DNA of 64,000 bases. Origin: Sphingobacteriaceae bacterium. Lineage in GTDB: Bacteria; Bacteroidota; Bacteroidia; B-17B0; Aurantibacillaceae. Where the stretch lies: contig JADJMM010000008.1 in NCBI GenBank assembly GCA_016709575.1, positions 191,690 to 255,689 on the forward strand. Direction: 5' to 3'. The notes beneath the pieces were generated by a model. It worked only from the letters and a program-made list of their open reading frames with translations, made no database searches and was not told the DNA's origin. Of the stretch, positions 17,479 through 27,605 are shown in pieces (position 1 is the stretch's first letter; the number at the start of each line of letters is the position of its first letter). Position numbers and translations under genes: made by a program.

Positions 17479-20400
17479 TTACTCAAACTTCGGTAATCTG
17501 CCCGGTGTTGCCGGTAACTTCATATTCTCAGCTTTTGCTTCTAAATCGGCTAATTTTTTTGAGGCATCACTAATCAAAGCGTACTGAATTTTAAATTTAT
17601 CTTTTAACTCAGTCAGTTTCTCTTTGTAAGTATTAGTTGCTCCTAAAGAATTGCTCCAAGTGCCATAAACCATATTTTCTAACGAACCTGTTAATCCAGG
17701 TAAAGTTTCAAATTCACGTCTGGCTAAACTACCATCTCCATGCATAGCAAACGAAATATCTTTGAGTTGTTTTTCGATTGCTTTTATATCTGTCATTAAA
17801 CTCATGCTATTGCTAGGCCCTTTTTGTATACCTGCTTTTAAATATTTTAAGCGTTCGTTCATGTTACCAAGATAAGCATCACTTCCCATTACAACTCTTC
17901 TGAATTCACCAAGAGATTTATTGAAATCCATCATCTCTTTTTGATCAGGAACAGGTAATGTAGAATTTTGAAGTGTCGTTAAATTGAAAGCAACTTTTTC
18001 ACTTAATGCTTCAACTTGTCCGTTATATACTTTTACAACTTGTGCAAAATATTTTCCTGGTATTGCAACAGGACCTAAATCCGGACCTTCATAAGGATTA
18101 TCTGGATTAGGTGTGTAGAAATTAACCGGAGAAGTTACTTCTAAACGTCCATCCCAAGTAATTTTTTTCACGCCTTTGTTTGCATCTTGTTTTAGTTTAC
18201 GGATTTCGTTGCCTTGCTCATCAGTAATAATTACTAAAGTGTAAGCAGCTTCTTCGTTATCTTCAGCGCGGATGCTATCAGCAACAGGATAAAACACATC
18301 TTTATTCGCTTTTATTTTTTCTTTCTCACTTTCCTTACGTTTATCTTTTAAGCTTTTGTAAGATTCTTTTTGATTGTAAGTAATTGTAGCACCTAAAGGC
18401 GGATTACTTGCCGTAAACATGGAAGCACCTTGAAACGATTTTCCTTTATGTCCGTATGGTGTTGATTCGTTATAAACTAAACCATCCTTTACAGGGAAAA
18501 TAAATGCTTTCTTATCTAAATCTTCTTTCTTAATGTTTTGTAATAAACTGTAATCATCAATTACATAAAAACCGCGACCGAAAGTTGCAATCACAATATC
18601 ATTCTCGCGTTTTTGAATAGCGATGTCTTTAATACAAATAGCTTCCGGTAAACCGTTCTTTAATTCAATCCAGTTTTTACCGCCATCAGTACTAAAGTAG
18701 AAACCAAACTCAGTTCCGCAGAATAATAAATTTTTGTTTACGTGATCTTCCGCCATACTATAAGTAGAACCTTTCTCAGGTAAATTACCGGTGATGCTTA
18801 CCCAAGTTTTTCCTTTATCGGATGTTTTTACTAAGTACGGTTTGAAATCGCCGTTACGATGATTGTTTAAAACAGCATAAGCAACATTTTCGTCGTGTTG
18901 TGATGCCATAATGAAATTCACCAGTGGACCTAAAGTAACTCCAGCAACAGTTGTTGCAGGTGATTGAGATACTTTGTTCCAAGTTTTTCCACCATCGGTT
19001 GTAGTTTGAATTAAACCATCATCAGTTCCTGCATAAATAATATTTTCATTTTTTGGAGATTCTCCTAATGCAGTAATGTTTCCGTATAAAGAAGTTGATT
19101 GATTTTTCGCAACCGCATCCATACTCCAAACTTTACCCATTACAGGAAATTTATTTCTGTCAACCTGACGGGTTAAATCATTACTGATCACTTTCCAAGT
19201 ATTACCTCTGTCATCACTTCTGAAAACTTTATTCGCTGCAAAATAAATACGTTTGTTATCGAAATTACTTATTAATAAAGGTGCATCCCAATTAAAACGG
19301 TAAGCGGGCTCACCCGGTTTTTCTTGTGGACGAATATCAATTGATTCTCCTGATTTTCTATCGAAACGAACTAAACCTCCGTATTGCCATTCAGAATAAA
19401 CAATTTTTGGTTCTGTTGGATCAACACGTGCTTGAAAACCATCTCCACCAACAGTAACAAACCAATCAGCATTAATAATTCCTGAAGCGCTAATGTTACG
19501 ACTTGGACCGCCTAAAGTATTATTGTCTTGTGTTCCGCCATAAATATTATAGAATGGTTTTGCATTATCAGTACAAACACGGTAAAACTGCGTTATAGGT
19601 AAATTGTTTTTAAAATCCCAAGTGGCTGCATTATCGAAGGTTTCATATAAACCACCATCGCAACCTACTAACATATGAGATGTATTTTTTGGATCAATAT
19701 AAATAGCGTGATTATCTACATGTTTATTTTTTTCTCCCATCCCTTTAAAAGTTTTTCCGCCATCAATAGTAACCATTGCCCAAGTATCCATCGAATAAAC
19801 TTTATCTACATTTTTCGGGTCACAATAAATTTCCTGATAGTAATTTCCGGCTGTACTCCAATCACTTTGTTTGCTCCAGCTTGCTCCACGGTCGGTACTT
19901 TTGTAAAATCCTTTCCCTTCTGTTGCCTCAATAATTGCGTAAACAACATCTGAATTCACTGGAGAAATTGCCAATGAAATTCTACCCATATCATTTGAAG
20001 GTAAACCATTGGTTAATTTGTTCCAGGTTAATCCGCTGTCAGTACTTTTGTAAACAGCGCTTTCCGGGCCACCACTAATATATGTCCACTCGTGGCGGCG
20101 GCGTTGATGAGCAGCTGCATATAAAATATTATTGTGTTTTGGATCGATGTGAACTTCATTGAAACCAGTATTCTCGCTAACATTTAAAACTTGTTTCCAT
20201 GTTTTCCCACCATCAGTAGTTTTGTAAATACCGCGTTCTCCGCCCGGGCTCCATAACGGTCCGTATGCCGCTACATAAACTATATCTCCATTATCTTCAT
20301 CGATGGCAATATTACCAATGTGTTCAGATTTCGCTAAACCAACATTTTTCCAGGTTTTTCCACCGTCTTCACTTTTATATAAGCCATCACCGTAACCAAC

Positions 20401-20775
20401 AGCACGCTGATTGTTATTTTCACCAGTTCCTACCCAAATTACATTTGGATTAGATGGATCAATAGAAACACAACCAATAGAGTAGGCACCTTGTCCGTCA
20501 AAAATCGGACTAAACGTAACACCTGCGTTTGAAGTTTTCCAAACACCACCTGCGGCAGCGGCAATATACCACTCGTTTCTGTTTTTTGGATTTACTGCAA
20601 TGTCAATAACACGACCTGAAGTAACGGCAGGGCCAATACTTCTGAATGCTAAAGAAGAGAAGGTTTCTGCTTTTGATAAAGGGTCGCTTGAACCTGCAGG
20701 TTTTTTGTCCTGTGCGTTCGAGAAATTGGAGATTAATAGAGCTCCGGTAACGAATAATAGGTTAAATTTTTTCAT
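17479..20775 (-). CDS. Large secreted BNR/Asp-box propeller protein (sortilin/VPS10-like)
   Basis: The start at 20775 (MKKFNLLFVTGALLISNFSNAQ) is chosen over an upstream in-frame ATG at 20823 because it gives a clean signal peptide and follows the promoter at 20794-20823. About 1,098 residues. At least eight Asp-boxes (S/T-x-D-x-G-x-T/S-W) are visible, such as SEDGGKTWKNV, TTDGGKTWKQV, STDSGLTWNKL, STDRGASWSKQ, SDDRGNTWKVI and STDGGKNWIEL. These make two beta-propellers like those of VPS10/sortilin and xyloglucanase-type enzymes. After about residue 770 comes a beta domain (GKYFAQVVKVYNGQVEALSE) and a helical tail. There is no T9SS tag. Exported; enzymatic activity cannot be assigned. Confidence 0.85.
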   Translation of the reverse strand: MKKFNLLFVTGALLISNFSNAQDKKPAGSSDPLSKAETFSSLAFRSIGPAVTSGRVIDIAVNPKNRNEWYIAAAAGGVWKTSNAGVTFSPIFDGQGAYSIGCVSIDPSNPNVIWVGTGENNNQRAVGYGDGLYKSEDGGKTWKNVGLAKSEHIGNIAIDEDNGDIVYVAAYGPLWSPGGERGIYKTTDGGKTWKQVLNVSENTGFNEVHIDPKHNNILYAAAHQRRRHEWTYISGGPESAVYKSTDSGLTWNKLTNGLPSNDMGRISLAISPVNSDVVYAIIEATEGKGFYKSTDRGASWSKQSDWSTAGNYYQEIYCDPKNVDKVYSMDTWAMVTIDGGKTFKGMGEKNKHVDNHAIYIDPKNTSHMLVGCDGGLYETFDNAATWDFKNNLPITQFYRVCTDNAKPFYNIYGGTQDNNTLGGPSRNISASGIINADWFVTVGGDGFQARVDPTEPKIVYSEWQYGGLVRFDRKSGESIDIRPQEKPGEPAYRFNWDAPLLISNFDNKRIYFAANKVFRSDDRGNTWKVISNDLTRQVDRNKFPVMGKVWSMDAVAKNQSTSLYGNITALGESPKNENIIYAGTDDGLIQTTTDGGKTWNKVSQSPATTVAGVTLGPLVNFIMASQHDENVAYAVLNNHRNGDFKPYLVKTSDKGKTWVSITGNLPEKGSTYSMAEDHVNKNLLFCGTEFGFYFSTDGGKNWIELKNGLPEAICIKDIAIQKRENDIVIATFGRGFYVIDDYSLLQNIKKEDLDKKAFIFPVKDGLVYNESTPYGHKGKSFQGASMFTASNPPLGATITYNQKESYKSLKDKRKESEKEKIKANKDVFYPVADSIRAEDNEEAAYTLVIITDEQGNEIRKLKQDANKGVKKITWDGRLEVTSPVNFYTPNPDNPYEGPDLGPVAIPGKYFAQVVKVYNGQVEALSEKVAFNLTTLQNSTLPVPDQKEMMDFNKSLGEFRRVVMGSDAYLGNMNERLKYLKAGIQKGPSNSMSLMTDIKAIEKQLKDISFAMHGDGSLARREFETLPGLTGSLENMVYGTWSNSLGATNTYKEKLTELKDKFKIQYALISDASKKLADLEAKAENMKLPATPGRLPKFE

Positions 20776-20793
20776 AGGGATTTTGAATGTATA

Positions 20794-20823
20794 CAAATCT
20801 AACATTTTTGAGGAAAGTGCCAA
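20794..20823 (-). promoter_or_regulatory. Bacteroidota-type promoter for the BNR/sortilin-like gene
   Basis: Read on the minus strand: TTG, 19 bp, then TAGATTTG. This matches the phylum consensus TTG-N19-TAnnTTTG exactly. The -7 box ends 18 bp before the chosen ATG at 20775, leaving a short leader. Confidence 0.75.
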
Positions 20824-20885
20824 AGCCCCAAAATGGGGGAGAAAAACAGGTCTTTTTTCGCTCTAATTTAGACTAGCCTAAAAAT

Positions 20886-20916
20886 TTGTTTAGGGTAATA
20901 TAAATTCATACATTTG
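20886..20916 (+). promoter_or_regulatory. Bacteroidota-type promoter for mntR
   Basis: TTG (20886-20888), 20 bp, TACATTTG (20909-20916). The -7 box ends 4 bp before the ATG of the regulator at 20921, so transcription should start at or within a few bases of the start codon (leaderless or nearly so). Confidence 0.7.
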
Positions 20917-20920
20917 TACC

Positions 20921-21586
20921 ATGTTAGTTTCTTATACAGAAGAAAATTACCTAAAGGCCATTTTTGCTTTGAGTCGCTTATATAACGAGCAGGAGGTGAG
21001 TACTAACCAAATTTCCGACCATTTAAAGAACAAGGCGGCTTCAGTTACAGATATGTTGAAGCGTTTAGCAGATAAAAAGTTAATCGACTATAAACCATAT
21101 AAAGGTGTTAAGTTGACGGATAAAGGAAAAAAGGCTGCGATTAAAGTGGTAAGGAAACATCGTTTATGGGAAGTGTTTTTAGTAGAGAAATTAAATTTTA
21201 AGTGGGACGAAGTGCATGACATTGCCGAACAATTAGAACATATTGATAGCGATAAATTAATAGAGAAACTGGATAATTTTTTAGGAAAGCCAAAAGCTGA
21301 TCCTCATGGTGATCCGATTCCCGATGCAAGTGGAAAGTTTGGCGTTCAAAAATCTATTGCGCTTTCAGTAGCACAACAAAAAAATGTTTTAATAGTTACA
21401 GGTGTAAACGATCATAGTAGTGAGTTCTTAAAATTTCTTTCGGGTTCTGGTATTGGCTTAGGTGATCATTTAAAAATTGAAGAAGCAAATGCTTACGATA
21501 AGTCATTAAAAATAAAAATAAACAATAAGCGCTCTTTGTTTTTAAGTCACAAAGCCGCCGAAAATATTTTAGTTGAAACAAAATAG
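20921..21586 (+). CDS. mntR: DtxR/MntR-family metal-dependent repressor
   Basis: 221 residues. The N-terminal winged helix (SYTEENYLKAIFALSRLYNE, then VSTNQISDHLKNKAASVTDM) contains the DNA-reading helix. A dimerisation/metal domain follows, with HDIAEQLEHIDSDKLIEKLD and KADPHGDPIPD. A C-terminal FeoA/SH3-like domain spans about 145-221 (GIGLGDHLKIEEANAYD). By family knowledge it represses in response to Mn2+ or Fe2+. It overlaps the transporter start by 1 bp (TAGTG), so the two are translationally coupled and the transporter is the likely target. Metal specificity cannot be told from sequence alone. Confidence 0.9.
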   Translation: MLVSYTEENYLKAIFALSRLYNEQEVSTNQISDHLKNKAASVTDMLKRLADKKLIDYKPYKGVKLTDKGKKAAIKVVRKHRLWEVFLVEKLNFKWDEVHDIAEQLEHIDSDKLIEKLDNFLGKPKADPHGDPIPDASGKFGVQKSIALSVAQQKNVLIVTGVNDHSSEFLKFLSGSGIGLGDHLKIEEANAYDKSLKIKINNKRSLFLSHKAAENILVETK

Positions 21587-23458
21587 TGAACAAGCCGCCA
21601 AATAAATCATTAGAAGAAGTACACGCCTCAGTGAATACTTCCGGCAAAAGCAATTGGAAAAGTCTATTGGCTTTTCTTGGTCCTGCCTACATGATTAGTG
21701 TTGGTTACATGGATCCGGGTAACTGGGCCACCGATATTGCAGGTGGAAGTAAATTTGGTTATAGTTTAATTTGGGTTTTAGTGATGAGCAATTTAACAGC
21801 CTTGTTATTACAGAGTCATTGTGTCCGTTTAGGCATTGTAAGCGGAAAAGATTTAGCTCAGGCGAGTAGAGAAAGTTATCCGCCGCTTGTCAATTTATTT
21901 TTGTATGGATTAGCTGAGATTGCGATTGCCGCCTGCGATTTAGCGGAAGTAATTGGAATGGCAATTGGTATTCATTTATTATTTCCGAATGTTTCTTTAT
22001 TAACCGGTGTTTGTATAACGGTGTTGGATAGTTTTGTGTTGTTGTTTTTACTGAACAAAGGAATACGAAAATTGGAAGCCTTTATTATTTCGTTGGTTGC
22101 ATTAATTGGCGTTTCATTTTTTATCCAGTTAACCATCGCAAAGCCAGACATTGGTGAAATTGCAAAAGGATTAATTCCCGGTATTGCTAATGAAGATGCT
22201 TTATATATTGCTATTGGTATTATTGGTGCAACCGTAATGCCGCACAATTTGTATTTACACAGTTCGCTGGTACAAACCCGTAAGTTTAACCGGAATTCGG
22301 TTGATATAAAAAAGGCTATTCGTTTTAATGTAATTGATAGTACAATCGCTTTAAACTTGGCTTTGTTTGTGAATGCAGCTATTTTAATTTTGGCCGCCGC
22401 TTCATTTTATAATAATGGCGTAAATGATGTAACCGAAATACAAGATGCGCATCGTTTATTGGAACCTATGTTAGGAAGCACATTAGCTCCTATTTTATTT
22501 GCAGTGGCTTTAATTGCAGCCGGACAAAGCTCAACCGTTACCGGAACATTAGCCGGACAAGTTGTGATGGAAGGCTATTTAAATTTACGTTTACAGCCTT
22601 GGATAAGAAGATTACTAACGCGTTTAATTGCAATTGTTCCTGCTTTATTAACGATTTGGATTTTAGGAGAAGAGAGTACAGGGAAATTATTAATTCTTAG
22701 TCAGGTTATTTTAAGTTTACAATTAGGTTTCGCTATTATTCCATTAATACATTTTGTAAGTGATAAAAATAAAATGCGGGAGTTTGTAATTCCCGTATGG
22801 CAAAAAATATTATCGTGGATTGCAGCCATTGTGATTATTGGTTTAAATATTAAAATGGTGTTTAACGAATTATCAGATTGGATTACAACTTCAGAGCATC
22901 CTATTTTAATTAGCTTCACTATTGTTCCTTTATGTTTATTGTGTGTTTTCGTATTGCTTTATATTATTGTAGTTCCTTTTATCCGTAAACGGGATTCTGT
23001 TTTACATTCAAATTTCATGGTGAATACATTCCAATTGTGTTTTCTGAAAGTAATAAATACAAAAAGGTAGCTATATCTGTTGACTTTAGTACGAGTGATA
23101 ACAAAGCCATTAACAAAGCCATTGGTTTGGGTGGAACTGATGCTGAATATTTATTAGTTCACGTTTTAGAGAGCACGAATGCAGTTGTTTATGGTGAAGA
23201 TTCATTTGATATGGAACGTGAGCAGGATTATCAATTCTTAAAGCAACACTCAGAGCAATTAAGTTCTAAAGGATATAAATGTACAATTGCTTTAGGATAC
23301 GGTAACCCGAAAAATGCAATCCCTGAACTAGTGGGCAAAATAATTGCGATATTTTAGTAATGGGCACACACGGACATAAAACTTTCAAGGATATTTTATT
23401 AGGTACTACAATTGAAGGGGTGAGACACAATATTAAGGTACCGCTGGTGTTGGTTTAA
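21586..23458 (+). CDS. mntH: Nramp divalent-metal transporter fused to a universal-stress (Usp) domain (frameshifted)
   Basis: A GTG start overlaps the mntR stop. About 11 membrane segments follow, with the Nramp motifs MDPGNWATDIAGG in TM1 and VMPHNLYLHSS in TM6, which bind the metal ion. The reading frame breaks near 23015 (after the sequence expected to read HGEYIP). The next frame (SESNKYKKVAISVDFSTSDN) is the start of a UspA fold, and after another indel near 23340 the frame gives NCDILVMGTHGHKTFKDILL and VPLVLV, the nucleotide-binding G-x2-G-x9-G end of Usp. The joined product is about 624 residues. Nramp-Usp fusions are known in Bacteroidota. Proposed role: proton-coupled Mn2+/Fe2+ import with a cytosolic sensor domain. 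It overlaps the end of the convergent gene by 4 bp. Confidence 0.9.
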
Positions 23459-26400
23459 GAACCTGAGAACAATTCAAAGGCAAAGAAACAAATATCGTCT
23501 ACTTGTGGTGTAACATCTTTCCAAGCCATAAAATCCGCAATAACACTTTCACATTCTTGTTCAAATGGCATGTCATTGTTTTTTTCTAAGGCATCAGTCA
23601 AACGTTTTGAAGAGTATTTTTTTAAGTTTGGTCCGCCAAACTGATCTTGCATACCATCCGACACTAAATATATTCTTAGTCCTTTATTAAACGGTACGGT
23701 TACGACTTCTAAAGTAGGTAAATCTTCATCATAACCAACAGAATAAACATTTCCTCTCTGCATTACCAATTTGTTTTCAATTTTGTAAATGAAAGGTCGG
23801 CCTGCACCACAGTATGAAACTGTTTTTGAGGGGTAATCTATAACGCAAATAGACATTACAAGACCTTCATAACTCTTTTGTTCACCATCGAAATTAGCAG
23901 AGAAAAATGCACGTAATTCTAAATTCAGATTCTCAATGATGGCATCGGGTTCATATATCTCTTTATCAATAATAATTTTATTCATAAAGGCTTTTGAGAT
24001 AACAGTTAAGAAAGCACCGGGCACACCATGACCCGTACAGTCAATCAAGAAAACAATGGTTTTATCTTTACTTACATTATAAAAGCCATAGTAATCTCCA
24101 CTCACAACATCTTTTGGTTGAAAGTATAAGAACGTTTTTAAATTTTTCTGTACGTTTTGTAAATCCGGAAGTATATAGGCTTGAATTTTTTTGGCGTAAT
24201 TAATACTGTCCTTTAAATCCTTCAATACCACATTTAAGTTTTCATTTACTTTAGCAATCAATTCTTTTTCGTTGCTAATCTCAATGGTTTTTTGAGCGAT
24301 AATATCCTGTAATATTTTTTGTTTTCTTACTAATGCTTTAGTTCGTTTACGGATAAGAAAAATAAATACAACTACAAGCGATACAAAGAGAAGAATGTAA
24401 AAAATATACTCTTTCCAGAATGGTTTTTTAATGGTGATTTTAAATTTAACAGGAGTGGAATTCCACAAACCATCATTGTTACAAGCCATTAAAACAAAAG
24501 TGTACTCGCCATCTTTTAATTTTGGGAAATTTCTTCTTTGTGTTTCATAAGTTACTTCTTCCCACTCATCTGTTAATCCTTCCAGTTTGAATTTGTATTT
24601 TAATTTGGATGGGTCTTGCAAACAAATACCTATAAAATCAATTGTTAAATCGTAAGGCTTGTAACTTAAAATGGTGTCTCTGTAAAGTGGAATAGCTGAA
24701 TCGTTAAGAGAAACACGAATCAAATTCACAATGGGTTCTACTTCATTAAAACGTTGTTTACCGGTGTTAATGCGTGCAATACCATCCGCTCTTCCAAAAA
24801 TAATTTCATTCTCCTTGGTATCGTAGTACATTGCATTTTCAATAAACAAACTTTGAAATACATCAGCGCTTCCATCTAATCTATTGAAATTCTTTTTATT
24901 GATGTTTTTATACGATATCCCATTGGAGTGACTTACCCATATGCCGTTTTTATAATCACATACAATATCATAGCAGAAATTTGATTTTAAACCGTTAGCA
25001 ATTGTGTAATTTTCAAAATATTTACCATTGTATTTAAAAACACCATCTCCAACACTCGAAATCCAAATATTATTATTCCTGTCTTCACAAACGCCATTGG
25101 TATTAAAGTTTTTAAGTCCGTTAACATCGTTAAATCTTTTTATGTCTTTAAAATCATCTAAATAATAAATGAGAGTTCCAGGTGAACAAATCCATAAATG
25201 CTTTTTAGAGTCACTGTATACAAATTTAACGTTGTTGTGCAGTAATCCTGTTTCTGTATTAAGTAAAGTATAGCTGAAATTATCCGGATTAACGACGTAC
25301 AATCCTGAAGTTGTACAAATGAGTAAATGCTCGGGGTCGGAAGCTAGAGAGTTAATGATAATTTGTTGATTAACTGTTTTTAGCGGAATACTCGTTATTT
25401 TTTTGAATAATGTATCGCTTTGAAATACTTCTCCGTCTGTATTTGAAAAAATGAAGTTCGATTTGAATTTCATTAAGCCGTTGATATTTTTATTTTTTGT
25501 AGCCGGATGATTTATGAAATTAATTTTATCATGATCGTAATACCCAATGCCTATATTACTTGCCAATACTATTTTATTGTTAAACTTAACAACACCATTT
25601 ATGGTAAGTTTTTGACCTAATTCGCTAATGTAACTGTAACTATAAAGCTCGTTACATAATTGCTGTAATCCACTCCCAATGGTTCCAATCCATAAATTAT
25701 CTTCCCGGTCAACAAAAACACTTTGAACAGCATTTGAACTTAATCCGTTTTTAACTGTGTAATTATAAATAGATTTTGTGGTGGTGTTGATTTTATAAAT
25801 ACCATTATCGGTTGTAGCTAAATAAATATTCGAAAATCTATCTGCAATTAATTTGGTATAAGCTGAACCTTCGCTCTTTTCAATTTTAAAAGTATCCTGG
25901 CGACTAATTTTCTCATCTGTTTTGAACTGTATAACGCCATCGTAATTATCTGCAATAAACAATTTATCTCCTGCGACGCTCAGTCTCATTCTTACGCCTT
26001 CTCTTAAAGTTTGTTTTTTAGTTAGGCCGTAGTTTTTGTTAAGAAGTGCTTTTATTTTAATGGAGTAGATGCCATCGGCTTTTAAAAGAAGAATATCATC
26101 TTTTAAAACCGCAGTGCTTAGTACTTCGTTAAAATTTTCATTCTCAATGTTAACAGAGTTCTTAGTTCCTTCATTATATAAAATGATACCCGTATTATTT
26201 TTTAAGAAGAGGTAGGTATTGGTGGAAATTTCAACAATCTGAATTATTTTGGAGCTAATTTCCTCTTTAAATTTTATAATTTCATTTTTACCGTTAGGAT
26301 GCAAAACAGTTACACCACCTTCCCAATGTCCCAACCAGGTTTTGTTTTCGTGGTCACAGTAAATAGCGGTAACAAAATTATTTGCTAAACTATCTTCTCT

Positions 26401-26604
26401 TTGAAACACTTCAAATTTGCTTCCGCTATAGCGGGTTAAACCATTTCCTGTAGCAATAAACAGAAATCCACGTTGATCTTGTTTAATATCGTAAATAAAG
26501 GATTGTGATAATCCATCGTCTTCAGTAAAAGTTTTAAATGAATAGATTTGAGAAGAAACGGAAAGTGAAACAAAACATAGTAAGTATAGCAGTATGTTTT
26601 TCAT
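23455..26604 (-). CDS. Membrane sensor: Reg_prop propellers, Y_Y_Y domain and SpoIIE/PP2C phosphatase
   Basis: 1,049 residues. Signal peptide, then about 14 propeller blades (FTEDDGLSQSFIYDIKQDQR, REDNLWIGTIGSGLQQL, DRNNNIWISSVGDGVFKY) to about residue 610. A Y_Y_Y immunoglobulin-like domain follows (YKFKLEGLTDEWEEVTYETQ, LKDGEYTFVLMACNNDG). There is one membrane helix near residue 735 (YIFYILLFVSLVVVFIFLI) and a coiled coil. The SpoIIE phosphatase has the metal-binding motifs VVSGDYYGF, DCTGHGVPGA, YLVSDGMQD and QVDDICFFAF. It should sense an exterior ligand and dephosphorylate a Ser/Thr-phosphoprotein (anti-sigma-antagonist type) inside. It is the last gene of the adhesin cluster, 11 bp after its neighbour. 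Confidence 0.92.
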   Translation of the reverse strand: MKNILLYLLCFVSLSVSSQIYSFKTFTEDDGLSQSFIYDIKQDQRGFLFIATGNGLTRYSGSKFEVFQREDSLANNFVTAIYCDHENKTWLGHWEGGVTVLHPNGKNEIIKFKEEISSKIIQIVEISTNTYLFLKNNTGIILYNEGTKNSVNIENENFNEVLSTAVLKDDILLLKADGIYSIKIKALLNKNYGLTKKQTLREGVRMRLSVAGDKLFIADNYDGVIQFKTDEKISRQDTFKIEKSEGSAYTKLIADRFSNIYLATTDNGIYKINTTTKSIYNYTVKNGLSSNAVQSVFVDREDNLWIGTIGSGLQQLCNELYSYSYISELGQKLTINGVVKFNNKIVLASNIGIGYYDHDKINFINHPATKNKNINGLMKFKSNFIFSNTDGEVFQSDTLFKKITSIPLKTVNQQIIINSLASDPEHLLICTTSGLYVVNPDNFSYTLLNTETGLLHNNVKFVYSDSKKHLWICSPGTLIYYLDDFKDIKRFNDVNGLKNFNTNGVCEDRNNNIWISSVGDGVFKYNGKYFENYTIANGLKSNFCYDIVCDYKNGIWVSHSNGISYKNINKKNFNRLDGSADVFQSLFIENAMYYDTKENEIIFGRADGIARINTGKQRFNEVEPIVNLIRVSLNDSAIPLYRDTILSYKPYDLTIDFIGICLQDPSKLKYKFKLEGLTDEWEEVTYETQRRNFPKLKDGEYTFVLMACNNDGLWNSTPVKFKITIKKPFWKEYIFYILLFVSLVVVFIFLIRKRTKALVRKQKILQDIIAQKTIEISNEKELIAKVNENLNVVLKDLKDSINYAKKIQAYILPDLQNVQKNLKTFLYFQPKDVVSGDYYGFYNVSKDKTIVFLIDCTGHGVPGAFLTVISKAFMNKIIIDKEIYEPDAIIENLNLELRAFFSANFDGEQKSYEGLVMSICVIDYPSKTVSYCGAGRPFIYKIENKLVMQRGNVYSVGYDEDLPTLEVVTVPFNKGLRIYLVSDGMQDQFGGPNLKKYSSKRLTDALEKNNDMPFEQECESVIADFMAWKDVTPQVDDICFFAFELFSGS

Positions 26605-26615
26605 TAGCTGTACTC

Positions 26616-27570
26616 TTACTTGGTAACTTTAATTTTATAATTATACTTTGGAACACCACCAATTGGGACTGCATAAAAAGCTAAGTTTTCACCATATTGG
26701 TTAACGATGAAAACCGTAATGTTGTTATTTTTCACCGGTTTTTTCTTTATGAACTGAACATCTAATGAAGTGTTTAATTCTTCAGGTACAATTTTGTGAG
26801 AAGAGGATTCCCAATTAGGAGCTTTTGCTGATCGAACTTTCTTCACCCTTTTGGCTACAGAAATAATTCTTATGAGGCCTTCTTCATCATAATCGTAAAC
26901 ATTAACGTTAATGGATGTAATTCCCTTTCGAAACAAAAGGGTAGAGGTGACACACTGTAAATTCTTTATCGGATGAGCGTATGCAATATTCGTAAGTGAA
27001 AATATTTCCACCTTCCACTTTAATATTATCGTCTTTAGATGTAGATAAACTTAAGCGATATAAATTTCCGTCATCTCCCTCTAAACCTTCAACAACTAAT
27101 TTAAAAACATAACCGTTTAATTCAGGTTGCAATTCCCCTTCCAATGGGTTTATCGGACCGAAACTAAACCACTTTTCATCGTAAGTAGTTTCGTTGCTAA
27201 ATGTTTTGGTATGTAATAACGAACCACTATTGTAATTCCCTTTTGGGTCTGTTTTTTTTGCATCTGCACTACTGTGCGCGCCTTTACCACCGTATAAACT
27301 AAATTTGGTTTTCGAATTAAATCCACCTCTGTTCTCATCTAGTTTTCCGGCATTTTCCGGATCGTAAACACGAATAAAAAATGGTGTTTTTATATCTTGT
27401 GGTATGGTGAAAAAGTATATTTGAATATTGTCGTCATCGCCCCAGGTTTTATCGGCACTCTTACTAAATGTTACCAAATAGGGAATGTTTTCGTCGGTCG
27501 ACGGCATTATTTGAGAGAATAAAGTATTGAAATTGAGAAGGAGGATAAGTACGGGGATGAATTTTCTCAT
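26616..27570 (-). CDS. Secreted hypothetical protein of the adhesin cluster (frameshifted)
   Basis: Signal peptide (MRKFIPVLILLLNFNTLFSQ), then PYLVTFSKSADKTWGDDDNI, FFIRVYDPENAG, GYVFKLVVEGLEGDDG and YRLSLSTSKDDN, a beta-rich region with several acidic Asp/Gly loops suggesting Ca2+ binding. The frame changes near 26985; the second frame continues TSINVNVYDYDEEGLIRIIS and ends GGVPKYNYKIKVTK. About 318 residues. Family not recognised. It lies 35 bp after the SPOR protein and 11 bp before the phosphatase, so it belongs to the same transcript. A small stem (TACGGT...ACCGTA, 27574-27592) lies in the upstream gap. It may be a cell-envelope component of the adhesin system. Confidence 0.65.
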
Positions 27571-27605
27571 AGAATACGGTACAATTTACCGTAATAATAG
27601 CACTA

